Below are positions 11,172 through 21,611 of a stretch of 64,000 bases of DNA, piece after piece. Both the position numbers and the translations under genes were made by a program. Origin of the DNA: Galerina marginata (Eukaryota > Basidiomycota > Agaricomycetes > Agaricales > Galerinaceae); NCBI GenBank assembly GCA_023014335.1, contig JAECYW010000016.1:124001-188000 (forward strand), given 5' to 3'. Position 1 is the first letter of the stretch. Each line of letters begins with the position of its first letter. The notes beneath the pieces were generated by a model. That model ran no database searches and had not been told where the DNA came from. It saw only the letters and a program-made list of their open reading frames with translations.

Positions 11172-12145
11172 CTAGTTTATCACTTCGTTGATCTTTACCG
11201 GCGATGTCTGATCTTCGTTGATTGGATCGTGGACAATATAACGTCGAACATTTCCAGCCAATAAGGAGAGCTCAAAAACTCGTGTCGCTTCGGCGTGATT
11301 GTGGTGACGGAGAACGCGATTGTGAGAGCCGCCCATAGGGCCTAGCGCTTGGACTCTTGAACGAACCTTGTCAGTGGGGGTATTGAAGCCACATAGATTT
11401 TTCACTCACGGGCCGCGGTAAACACCTGGCGTTGGACCCACGATAACCGAATACCACCGTTCAGATGGAGGAACGTACTCGTGGAAGACTAAAAGTTCTT
11501 CAGGATGTTGTTAAAATGCAAATAGTAAGGTATGCTCACCGGGTACCTCTTCGACCGGGTTCGTTCTGGCTAAATAGTATATTTAGTCGATATGAATTCA
11601 CTGATATATGAAAAGAAATCACCTCCATCGGATGTAGTAAGAAGAGCGGCAGGAGATGAAGCCATCGCCGCAGCCGAAGTTGCACCTTCTGTGACCATTA
11701 CAGTTTAAATTTTTTCAGCACGTTGTGAATAGGGGTATACAGTTAGAAGAGATCACCTTCAATGGTGGCTAACAAATTAGAAGAGTTTGAAGTTGAGGGC
11801 GACACGAGAGCTGGGGCGGTAGCGCCGACTTGCTCTTGATCGATCCCACGTTCGGGCCAAGTTGCTTCAAGCAAAGATTAGTATTTGAATCGAGAAAAGG
11901 GAGATAGAAAATTTACCGTTTAAAAATGCAGGAGTGTCGGAGGCGCCCTCCATCTCTTGACTTTCACTGTTTCCTGTTCAAGAAAAGTCGTATTTTAGTT
12001 TGGCATTAAGATACGCGAGGTACAAAATTTTACCATCTAAAATGATGTAGCCACTATCGAGGGCAGCATCGGAGATCTTGGATTCCATCGACGCACAATC
12101 TGAGGTAAAAGCGTCCTTAAGAACTGTAGAAGGGTCCATAGGCAT
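11172..12145 (-). CDS. Protein with C-terminal RNase H1 N-terminal (viroplasmin-like) domain, seven exons
   Basis: Exons 12145-12034, 11973-11917, 11864-11757, 11688-11623, 11569-11540, 11497-11410 and 11355-11172 join in consistent phase to 214 residues. Exons 2-5 are all phase 1-1 with lengths divisible by three. Residues 1-125 are low-complexity, acidic and Ala/Ser/Thr-rich. Residues about 137-200 resemble the small RNase H1 N-terminal/viroplasmin fold, which binds RNA-DNA hybrids or double-stranded RNA: WYSVIVGPTPGVYRG, then SHNRVLRHHNHAEATRVF, then LLAGNVRRY, matching the W-Y-x-V-x-x-G...PGVY...EA pattern. There is no catalytic RNase H domain, so binding rather than cleavage is likely if the assignment holds. 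The domain is short and the match was made by eye only. Confidence 0.6.
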
Positions 12146-12904
12146 ACGAAGTCAAGGGGATCACAAGAACCGCGCTTTCAAAACCTAATTTATAGGGAAG
12201 TGACCCGGAATAAGCATCCCAGTTTGAACGGTCCTTTGTTGATTCGATTTGCCGAGAAACTATCCCACACAATCTATAAATACGAAGCTGACGTCGCGTG
12301 GCAGTAAGGAACTAACTCATGGACAATGGCTTGGCAATCCTAACGTTAGGACTGTACAGCTTTGGTTCTTGCCGTAAATGACGTAGACGTGCGCCACAGC
12401 GCTAAGCGAGGATAAACGTAGTTGAAAGGACTCACAAGTTTTGTATGAATCACCTAGAGCGCTTTGCAGGATATTAGGATTTGTTGGCGGTTAGGTCGGA
12501 GATAATTCGGCCCACATTATCCTTTTCGATGTTTTATGATGATTACGCGTAATAGCCAATTGTTCAGCTGGACATTTAGGAAGTGAGTTCATGAACCAAG
12601 GCGTAATTCAGGAATGTGGCATCCTTATTATAGGAAACGCGCTGTTTGTTGTGGGAAATCTCTTACGGCCGGGTTGCGTTGGATATTAACTAAGGTAGCG
12701 CTTTTCAATCACGGTTATCTACTCCCATCGAAATGAAATATAGTGCCTACCTGCTCGAATTACTCGGGTATAAAAGTCCCTTGAATATTGATTCACAAAA
12801 CTTATGCGGTCTGACCGAGTCGTTAGTCATTGAAAGAATGTTTTCCCTGAAACAATCAGCGCGAGCATCGCTTCCTTTTCAGTTACTGAGGGAAAGAATA
12901 GCCG

Positions 12905-13135
12905 AATGGGGAGCACAATGGCTTCAAGGTGATACTGATCTCTGTGAAGACGAACTCTTCAACTGTACATCTGCGACGCAAACTGTTCAGATATTGTATA
13001 CAGCTATAAAACTCCCCATACTTAAGTACATATGGGGATGCTTTCAAGGTGATCCCGATCACTATTAAGACTAACTGTTCAGCTGTACATTTGGGACGCA
13101 GATTCAGATATGGAAATACAGCCATAAATCACTGT
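12905..13135. repeat. Diverged tandem repeat, period about 115 bp, in a gene-free gap
   Basis: Two units share GGCTTTCAAGGTGAT-like, GACTAACTGTTCAGCTGTAC-like and CAGATAT blocks in the same order (about 12,905-13,020 and 13,025-13,135). Further copies of TGTTCAGCTGTAC-like text occur at about 12,543 and 13,160. The whole interval 12,146-13,394 holds no gene I can support. Confidence 0.55.
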
Positions 13136-13394
13136 GCATTTGGGCGCCCGCGGGGATGAGTTGTTCAGCTGTACGCTTGGTGAAAGAAATGTTCTGACAA
13201 GCAAGAGCGGAATCAGAATAAATGACGCTGCGTGGCGACAAAATGTTCACCGGTACATCTAGGAACTTAAATGTCCCAAGGTACGATACAAGAAGAGAAG
13301 GGAAAACTCGTTCGAATTTGTTTCTTCCCCCGTACCTACACCCACGACCTCCTGCTTGTTCAGAAATACATCTACGCCAGCGAGGTTACCCAAT

Positions 13395-16300
13395 ATGGCC
13401 CCAAAAACTACGGGTGAGCACTTTTTACCCTATGGATGATATCTTTAATATAAAACTCGATTAACTTGAAATACGCAGAGGAGAAACTGCACACGTACCG
13501 ACAAGAAATTACTGAAATAGGTGACTACCGCCTTGTTTTCTCTTCGATAAGTTCACCCAATATTTCTTAACAGAAGGAAAGATTGCGGCGCACAAGCAAG
13601 AGGTTTCTCTGTTGAAGCCAGACGATGAGTCGGGTCTGTAAACCTTACGCCTTCATTTTTCCTTGAGGCTGAATACGTGTCTTAGCAAATGCTCTGAAAT
13701 TGAAGGACGACTTGAAGTCGCTCGAGTTGGCTCACGGAAAAGCCGTTAAGGCTGAGATCAGGTGTGCGAAGCTTCTGGACAAGCAAAGCGTCAGCGCCAA
13801 GAAATCAACGCGCCTGGAAGCCAAAAAAATCAAAGAGGAAAGTGCCGTTTGTTACATGATGCATGCGTAGCTAATTATTATTGTTTAGAGTTCCGGAAAT
13901 GTATCCGAGGAAGGTCAGGCAATCGACGCAGCCAGCGAACCCCTCGAATCCAATGGTGATCATGTCAGGAAGGACAAGCTTTTATTGGTGAGTCAATTAA
14001 CGCTATGATTCAGTAGAGGGAGCTCGTCACTTAACCGTAGCCAAAGGATAATGCGGCTGCTATTGATAGCACCGGAAATTCAACTCGACCAACTGAGGTA
14101 AATTTCCCGCTTCCGCATCTCGACTTGACGTCTCAATTCCATATGAGCCACAGGATATCGACCGAGCACCAGCGGGCGCAGCCCTTAGCCAGTTCTCTAT
14201 GGATAACACAAAGGCAAGTCCTATGATTACAGCAAGGTCAAATAAATCTGATTGAAAACAACAGCCTGCTCTCACAGCCAAGGTCGACAGTCCCCGTATT
14301 GACGATAGCCAAGTAAGTGTTTATCTATCAGAAATAATTTAATTCTGAGGATAACTTCAAGCACGGTCCGGAAACCCTTTCGACTATTCAAGACGAACCG
14401 TCCATTCCTCATGTTCGTTTATTTTACTCGATATTCGACGAAGTCTCATTGGAAATATCAACTACAGCCAGCTGCGATAACGATGACAGTTGATAACCCC
14501 GATAATAGAGAGGCGAGCCTTTTAGTCATCGCCTAAAGACCCTAAGCTTATCGGTCGGTTTTTTTTAGCCCGATGTGGTACTGAGGAAGAGCGAAGATAA
14601 TAACCCTCAAGGCAGACAAGGTGTACGTCACTTCTCAGTCTTTAGCATGCTATTCCTACGCGAACAGTGCGTTAATACGAAGTCGAAGACCCAGGATTAT
14701 GACAAGATAGGAGGGGGCGAGCTTGCGGATAGACACAGCCATTATCCTATAGAGGTACGATCTTCAGAACCAATTTGCCGACAGCACATTAATTTCAGCC
14801 GAATTTTCAGGAGCCTCAGAAGGACAGCGAAGTCGATATCCCTCAAGGCAGACAATGGGTACGTCACTTTTCGACCCAGCATGCTACTCCTACGCGAACA
14901 GTGCGTTAATATGAAGCTGAAAACCCAGGATCATAATGCGACAAGAGGCGAATTTGGGGATAGACATGGCCAGTATCCCATGGAGGTACGATCTCCCGAA
15001 CAAATTGGCCAACAGGATATTAATTTTGGTCGAAGTCACAGGAACCTTCCCAGTTGGGTGGGCAAGAACTCGCAGAAAGAAACGGTCGTTACCCTATGAT
15101 GGTAATGTTCCTTAGTCGTCATAGCTCGTTTCTCAGCTGATGTAGATCCAGTCACCTTCTATCGGACAGGGCGGAATGGAGGCTGTTAGCCAAGCGCAGC
15201 CATGGTCTCGTCACCAAGGTGGGAATGTCATGTTCCCCAACATGGACCATATCTCGTTCGAAGATCAGGAAGAGGACGAGGTAAGAGTCAAATCCAAATC
15301 CTGCATATTGTAACCTTATTCGGAATTGACAGACGACTGACCTGCATTACCAACAACTCGAGAGATTCGCTCAGTATACGGGCGATTCGGTCGACGTGAG
15401 ACCAGAGCCATTTTCGGCTGTAAGTTTCGTGCTCGAATTAACGCACAGAACCATACTTGACGCCTAGATTGCAGCGTGCCAATATAGACCCGCCAGAATT
15501 GGTTACCGGGCGCTGGGGAGCAAGAAGATCCGAGTCTGTCGAAAGCGAAAGGCCAGTGCAAGGCAATCCTGTCAACCTATCACCCCGCAACTTGATTACC
15601 GGTTCCTGGGTATCGAGAACGCCTACGACTGCAATTCACAATGTCGTGACCTCGATGCCAATGCATTCGGTGCCGTTTTATACAGCCAATAGTCAGGAGT
15701 GGGATTTCAGCGGGTTGATGCAACAATCATCCGGCTCCGGCATTGAAGGAACTCACAACGGCCAACCGGATCATTCAGGAGCTACCAGGGATGGCGAGCC
15801 TTTTCTTGGGGCGAATCCCGCCATTGTTCACAATGCAGGCGATCCCAACTTCCAGTACTATGACGCTAGTGACCCCCGCGGGAAACCAGAATTTGCGAAC
15901 CAGATTCCACGAGATTTCCAGGACGGCCATGCCGCTAGCTCGTCACCTCAGGTTCAAGAACAGCTCGACGGCGACGGCGACGTAGATATGGACAAGCACA
16001 CCGCTGCACCAGAGTCGGAGAATGTCCGGAAAGCGCGCTTGGAGATGGACCGCTGCTATCTTTTAGTAATGACTACCCAGTTTGACTTGGGACAGGAGAG
16101 AACCAGGTTCTCGGATTTGGAGGCGAATTCGAAGGCCGAATTTGTTGCGGGTACCATGAATTTTCTCGACGTTTTGCACGTTCTTGAGGGACAGAAAGCC
16201 AAGGTTGATGGATGCGAGAGTGACGTCTCTATGGCCAAAGCGGAGTTCGAGGCTGCGAAGGAGATACATGCTCAGGAAGTGGCCAGGGCCAAGTTCGCGC

Positions 16301-17503
16301 GTCTAGAACTCGAACTTGGCGGCCTCAAGGCGTTGGATAGCAACCCCGGGGGGCTGCCCTTCCAGGCCGTCACCCAGATTCGCCTCGAAATCAAGGAGAA
16401 GACGGGGAGAATCGCATATCTCAAGGAATATCTGGGCGTCGCCGATAACCACATTTCATCCGTAGGAGTCAAACGGAACTTGGAGGACACGGACGACGGC
16501 GCCGACAATAACTTGAACGCTGCGGAGAGGGGAAGAAAGAACAAGCCATCCGTAGGAGTCAAACGGAACTTGGAGGACACGGACGACGGCGCCAACAATA
16601 ACTTGAACGCTGCGGAGAAGGGAAGAAAGAACAAGCCTAAGGCGAAGAAAGTCAAGCAAGAAGAGGGTGCCCCAGATTCGGAAAGTCCGAGGGATCGGCT
16701 CGAAGAGCTAGGATCGATAACATCCAATTGGCTGACCCAAATTGCGTCAAAGGTAACATCGCCCGAATCTGAGTTGCGATCGCTGCCGATGCTGTCCAAG
16801 GAGGATAACATCTGGGCCGAAGGTGAGTTGCCTTTTTAGTCCTTGAACAACTTACTGACCTGTTTCAGTCGAAGGCCAGAGGCAAATCAACCTCTACTTG
16901 TCGAAGGATGGGAGTGACGCCGACCTGAGCGCCACTGTGCGGAAGTGGTGTTTCAGCTTCCCACGCTATCTCGCTCACGTTGCCTGGACGAACAAAAAGC
17001 TGGCTATTCTTGTCCACACTTCGAAACAGGGCGGTGTTAGGCGGTGCCGCTTTCACGCCGTAAACCGGGCCTTGGCGATCAAGAATACCTTCGACGACTG
17101 CGGAAAGGGAAATAAAGTCGAGGGTGTTAGCCACGCAGTCGAATTAAAGGGTGCGAAAGCCCTCGAAGGCCACTTCCATTGTGGTTGTCTGATCGATCAT
17201 GTGCTCCTTGACTTTTTCTTGTGGAAAACGGTCTCTGCGAGCCAAAACCTCAACCCTCAAGTCACGGAGACGATGAGGCAGAACAGCTTTGAACCCCGCA
17301 TGCGTTCCTTCCTTCTAGCAGGTCACCAGCAATATAGCGGATTCACAGCTCAAGACATTCTGTGGGCGAACCCGCCTCTGTCGTTCTCCGCGCTCGTCCA
17401 GAAAATTAAAATGAAGATCACGTTCGGGTTGGTGAGGGAGTTGGTGGCTATGGGCTATCGCATTAATTTGGTGCAGAACGGACAGATGGTGTTCGACGAT
17501 TAG
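13395..17503 (+). CDS. Large repeat-built protein with C-terminal CRFH/H-x2-CGC domain, 19 exons
   Basis: Unknown family. Nineteen exons join in phase to 1,055 residues: 13395-13413, 13479-13520, 13574-13633, 13686-13846, 13889-13987, 14041-14097, 14154-14213, 14265-14312, 14362-14412, 14468-14524, 14569-14622, 14668-14754, 14811-14858, 14902-14985, 15042-15101, 15170-15280, 15333-15419, 15475-16822, 16869-17503. The intron after 14213 has a GC donor. Exons 5-17 are all phase 0-0. Residues 8-105 look coiled-coil; exons 11-12 and 13-14 are a tandem duplicate pair. Residues about 580-720 are again helical and coiled-coil-like. Two 30-residue repeats (SVGVKRNLEDTDDG...) at about 723-782 lead into a basic stretch (KPKAKKVKQ) that could be a nuclear signal. 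The last about 200 residues share CRFH, H-x2-CGC and PRMR with the convergent gene at 17841-18695. Confidence 0.7.
14569..15041 (+). repeat. Tandem duplication of a two-exon block, period about 234 bp
   Basis: Block 1 (14569-14810) and block 2 (14811-15041) each contain an exon ending PQGRQ(G/W), an intron starting GTACGTCAC and ending CGCGAACAG, a second exon starting C-V-N, and a following intron starting GTACGATC. Matching landmarks lie 231-236 bp apart. The copies differ at many silent and replacement sites but keep both frames open. Confidence 0.85.
16458..16637 (+). repeat. Two 90-bp in-frame coding repeats
   Basis: Two adjacent 90-bp units encode 30 residues each, starting SVGVKRNLEDTDDGA at 16,458 and 16,548. 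Only about two or three bases differ, so the copy is recent or kept uniform by conversion. It lies within exon 18 of the 13395-17503 gene, just before its basic stretch. Confidence 0.95.
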
Positions 17504-17840
17504 AAGGAGGATAAGTGAGACTACTTTGTTATGGTTATCGGTTGAGCGTATATACTCGTGTTGCTACCGTTGGACGGCGAAGCAGAATCGATTTTTTTTT
17601 GCTGGCCGAAATTATTATTTCTGAACTAGATTTATATGAATTTTACAAAAGGTACACGATGAGGCGGGGATGTTGTGGCCACCAAGAACTTGTTCCTGAG
17701 CGGGTCTATTTTGGACGATGGGCGGTGCTGAAGGCGCTAATTCAGAGGTAGATTTCGTCGGACTACTTTACATGCGAAGTCAAGTTATATATATCTGAAG
17801 AGAGTGGATATTGCTACGAAAGTTAGAGACGGTTGAGGAG

Positions 17841-18695
17841 TCAGTCAGAACTACTGGTATCTTCTCCGTCGTCGCTGCCCTTTACAACCGACCGCCTCTT
17901 CTGCACGCGCGCAAGTAACTTAATCGCCTTCAAGGCATCAAGGCGGTTCTCGACACCATTCTTGGCGAACTCCTGGTTATAGATGTCCTGGATCTCCAGG
18001 CCGCTGTCGTCGCGAAAGCCTTGGCAAATAAAAACACGCATTCTCGGCGTAACCATTGTCCGCCCCATACCATATAGACGATGCTTGTACATCGGGTTTT
18101 GAGATCTCGCACGCCTGGTCTTGAAGAGGAAAAATTCGAGTAAAACGTCCTCGATTGGACAACCACACTGCATATGGTCATCAAGCATTGGCTTGTCCGT
18201 CACCATGCCGAATCCACTGGGTCGAAATGACACTCCTCCGAGTACACCATTTCCGTCGATAAAGCTCGCTTTGTCTGGGTACGACGACTTGTGAAAACGA
18301 CAAGTATAATATCCAGGAGTTTTCCAGTGTATAGCCAGGGCCATCTCTCGTGAAGTGTGGCTGCACTCCGGTAAAAACTCCGCAAAGTCGATGCAGAACT
18401 GACGAATGTCGCGATGGATGTCGTGGACAATGCCTGTTTCGGTGAAGCGCTTCAACTCCAGCCGTGCAAGACCTGAATGCCATCAGACCGGAGACTAAGG
18501 ACTGATAGGAAACCGGAACTCACTTTCCAATTCCAAGACCTCTGCAACTGTCAATCCAGGAATGCACGATTCACTGACAAGAGCCAGATAATCCTGGAGC
18601 CGGCCAACCTTGAGCGCCTTGGCTTTATTGATAAGAAATAAAGTACGGGAGGAAGTAAGACTTTCTGTCCTTTGAGTTGGGATGTCGGGGTTCAT
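17841..18695 (-). CDS. CRFH/CGC-domain protein, paralogue of the C-terminus of the convergent gene, two exons
   Basis: Unknown family. Exons 18695-18524 and 18472-17841 (GTGAGT donor, phase 1) encode 267 residues. Residues about 60-225 correspond to the last exon of the gene at 13395-17503. Shared landmarks are CRFH, GGVSF against EGVSH, DHMQCGCPIEDVLLEFFLFK against EGHFHCGCLIDHVLLDFFLW, QNP or QNL, then PRMR, a Gly, S-G and QDI. Three Cys and two His recur at these landmarks and could bind a metal. The tail is basic then acidic and Ser-rich (VQKRRSVVKGSDDGEDTSSSD in two runs). The two genes end tail to tail 337 bp apart, which suggests inverted duplication. Role unknown. Confidence 0.7.
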
Positions 18696-19119
18696 TATTA
18701 CGGGGGATGGTTGTGAATGGATGCGTTGGTAAAGGGCTGTGTACGCTAGAATAACGGCGTGGGGATGTGATGTGGAAGTGTTCAGAACTTGAACTGTACG
18801 GGATTTGTAAATGACTCACAGACGTCGTATATGGTAAGATAGATTTTCACTTTATAACAATTGTAACAAGTCCACTTGTACGTGATAACAACTGAGAGGT
18901 CCTGTGCTCAGACAAAGCTCAATTGGAACGTTACCGCGGTGTCTATAGTCAACTTCGAAGAAAGTGGTCTACTCCAAAATTTCTTCTTTCCACTTCTCGC
19001 CAGGACATTTGAGTGAGCCCAATGGTCCTAAATCCTTCGTAGACAGTTGTAGCAGATACCAGTGTATTTATGTACATTAGTGAGCCGGAAATGGCGGGAG
19101 AAGGGGCCGGATATGAGAA

Positions 19120-20490
19120 AGGCCAGGTGTAAATGTTTATACAAACAGTTGGGTTCACGCGGACTTCCCAATTGCATTTGGTAACATTTAATGGGCCGGT
19201 GGAGCACCGAGTAGTCCAATCTCCACAGAACAAAGACACGCTGTCGGAGCGGGGCTAGTGTGGTGTTGGGACGCGTCGCGTCCTGTGTCTCCAACACATG
19301 GATCGGGCGATGGCTCCGACTTCATATAATCTGACTGCATCTAATCTAGCCGAGGTGCCTCGCACCGGAAGGGCAGGAGAAAGGGACGCTAATTCCTACT
19401 AACGCTATAATGCATGCAAAGTTTTCGTCGCATTTTATGGGAAAAAGCCTGGGAATGCTCGTACAAACAGTTAAGGGCGGGAGAAGGGACCGCAAATGTA
19501 CCAACAAACACCTGAACTCATGCAAAGGGTACAAGTGTATTTAGCTGCATTTACGGGGAAAAGCGCCGTGCATGCTCATACAAACAGCTGAGACACAGAT
19601 TTCCCAATGCGTTCAAATGCGTTCAGTAGGCGGGAGAAGGAACCGCAAATGTAACCACGAACGCTTGAACTCATGCAAGGGTTACAAGTGTATATCCGCG
19701 CATTTTCGGGAAAGGCGCTATAACTGCTCATATAAACAGCTGAGCTCATGGGGATTTCCCATCAGCATTTAATAGGCGGGTGATGGGACCGCAAATGTAC
19801 CCACGAACGCTTGAACTCCTGCACAGGCTTCAAGTGTATTTCGGTGCATTTACGGGAAAAAGGACCGTGATTCGGTTGGCGACGAGTGGCGCGGCAAACT
19901 ACATAGAGCTGGATACTACGTGATGTGCCATAATTTAATCGTGAGCAATCGGCGTGCCCGAATTGCACAGCCACAAGCAAAGAGTGTGTCCGGCACGGAA
20001 TGCGAAATAAGCGGTACGCGTACGGCGCCTATCGCGTGAAATCGGTAAAATTTGGTGCTTCAAGACCAAGTGCTCATATAAACAGCTGAGCTCATGCTGA
20101 TTTCCCAATTGAATTTAATAACATTTAGTGGACCGGAAATGTCAGCAAGTGTATTTCGGTACATTTACGGGAAGGAGGGTGCGAGCGCTCGTACGAACAG
20201 CTGAGCTCTGCTTTAAGACCAAGTGCTCATACAAACAGCTGAGCTCATGGGAATTTCCCAATTGAATTTAATAACATTCAGTGGACCCGAAAGGTCAGCA
20301 AGTGTATTTCGGTACATTTACGGGAAGAAGGGTGCTCGTACGAACAGCTGAGCTCACGCGGGTTTCCCGGTTGCATTTAATAATATTTAATGGACCGGAA
20401 AGAGGCGGTGAGTGCACCCCTAAGAAATCTGTGTACCTTTATGGAAGATGGAGACCGCAAATACTCATACAAACGGCTCAGCTTACGCGG
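19120..20490. repeat. Degenerate minisatellite array, unit roughly 130-170 bp
   Basis: At least nine copies of a GCTCATACAAACAGCTGAGC-like block recur at about 19,131, 19,451, 19,570, 19,725, 20,070, 20,186, 20,228, 20,331 and 20,460. They are followed by TTTCCCAATTGCATTTAATA-like and AAGTGTATTTCGGTGCATTT-like blocks. Spacing varies and some units are partial. No gene is supported between 18,700 and 21,360; the small frames here are by-products of the repeats. Confidence 0.85.
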
Positions 20491-20650
20491 GAGATTTCAT
20501 TATAGTATAAAAAACCACGGTATAATCCACTATTTACCGAAAGCGAGCCGGCCGTTATTACAGGCGCCAGAGGAATATCAACCGCGCTGATCAAGATAAG
20601 GGCTGATTAGAAATCTGGCTACAAGAAAACGGGTACTGTAACGGCAGCCA

Positions 20651-21035
20651 TTACTACTTAGCGACTTTGTCTATGTGTTCAAATATGCTGTTAGTAGCCA
20701 GGAAAACTTGAAACCCGAATTGTTTGAGCAAGCGAGTCTCAATTGACAGGCTTTAATCGCAACTACCCCGGCTATGTGTTCAAATATACAGTTGATAGCC
20801 AGTGGAAATTGAAACCCGGATTGTTTGAGCAGGCAAGTCTTACTACTTAGCGACTTTGTCCATGTGTTCAAATATGCAGTCAGTAGCCAGGAAAACTTGA
20901 AACCCAAATTGCTTGAGCAAGCGAGTCTCAATTGGCAGGATTTAATCGCAACCACCCCGGCTATGTGTTCAAATATACAGTTGGGTAGCCAGTGGAAATT
21001 GGAACACGAATTGTTTGAGCAATTAAGTCTCCCTG
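20651..21035. repeat. Tandem repeat, period about 189 bp made of two about 95-bp half-units
   Basis: TTACTACTTAGCGACTTTGT starts at 20,651 and again at 20,840. Within each unit, a TATGTGTTCAAATAT block followed by TAGCCAG...GAAA and TTGTTTGAGCA-like text occurs twice. The array lies 330 bp left of the large duplication breakpoint at about 21,366. A 123-codon minus-strand frame here is explained by the repeat. Confidence 0.85.
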
Positions 21036-21365
21036 GCTGCATTGAGCTTCCCTGTGAGAAAGCGTCAGATGCCTTTAGACAACCGTCAAGCTATGGTACT
21101 CCAATATTAGTTGTAGGAGAATTGTAGGAGCCTTACTATAGACCTATATCGACACTACGACGATCCGAGTCGCTGCATAGAGGCAAGGGACGGTAAAAAG
21201 TGATACGAGAGCACAGATGGGGACACAGAAACACGCATATTTCTCTAATTGTGACTCATCAACGAGGCAACAAAGAGCGGAGTACGTTTCTAACAAACGG
21301 TGGTGTACACTTCTAGACTGTTATATGTACACGTTATAACCTCTTTTCTATGCTGTCTCTGTCCC

Positions 21366-21611
21366 AAGTAATCGCACGGCTTCGGGAGTACGCTAAGAGA
21401 TTCTTCCCCGTTCTTCTTCCGTTTCGCGTTCTCCTCAAACGTCAGCCTATGCATAACTTCTCTGATAACGAGCAGTTCCGAAAGGCCGCGAATACCACCG
21501 CCGTCTGTTCAGCGCTTATTCGTCAGTGACTCCGTCTGCGAGAGAGGACAAATTGGCAACGTTACCTAGCGCAAGTAGCTTCAAAGGTGGTGCAGCTTCA
21601 GGGGAAGTCAT
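21366..21611 (-). pseudogene. Truncated 5' fragment of a patatin-NB-ARC-TPR gene
   Basis: Minus-strand sequence from the ATG at 21,611 matches exon 1, intron 1 and most of exon 2 of the intact gene at 43,319-47,071, 25,460 bp away. It keeps the start (MTSPEAAPPLKLLAL), the oxyanion-hole motif DGGGIRG and the segment up to PKPCDY. It stops before the GTSTG nucleophile motif, where sequence similarity to the intact copy ends at about 21,366. Without the nucleophile Ser, catalytic Asp, ATPase or TPRs it cannot be functional. Confidence 0.85.

Noticed and set aside
20671..21042. 123-codon minus-strand frame with repeated peptide blocks
   Set aside because: It is produced by the 189-bp tandem repeat; the repeat length is divisible by three, so the frame stays open without selection.
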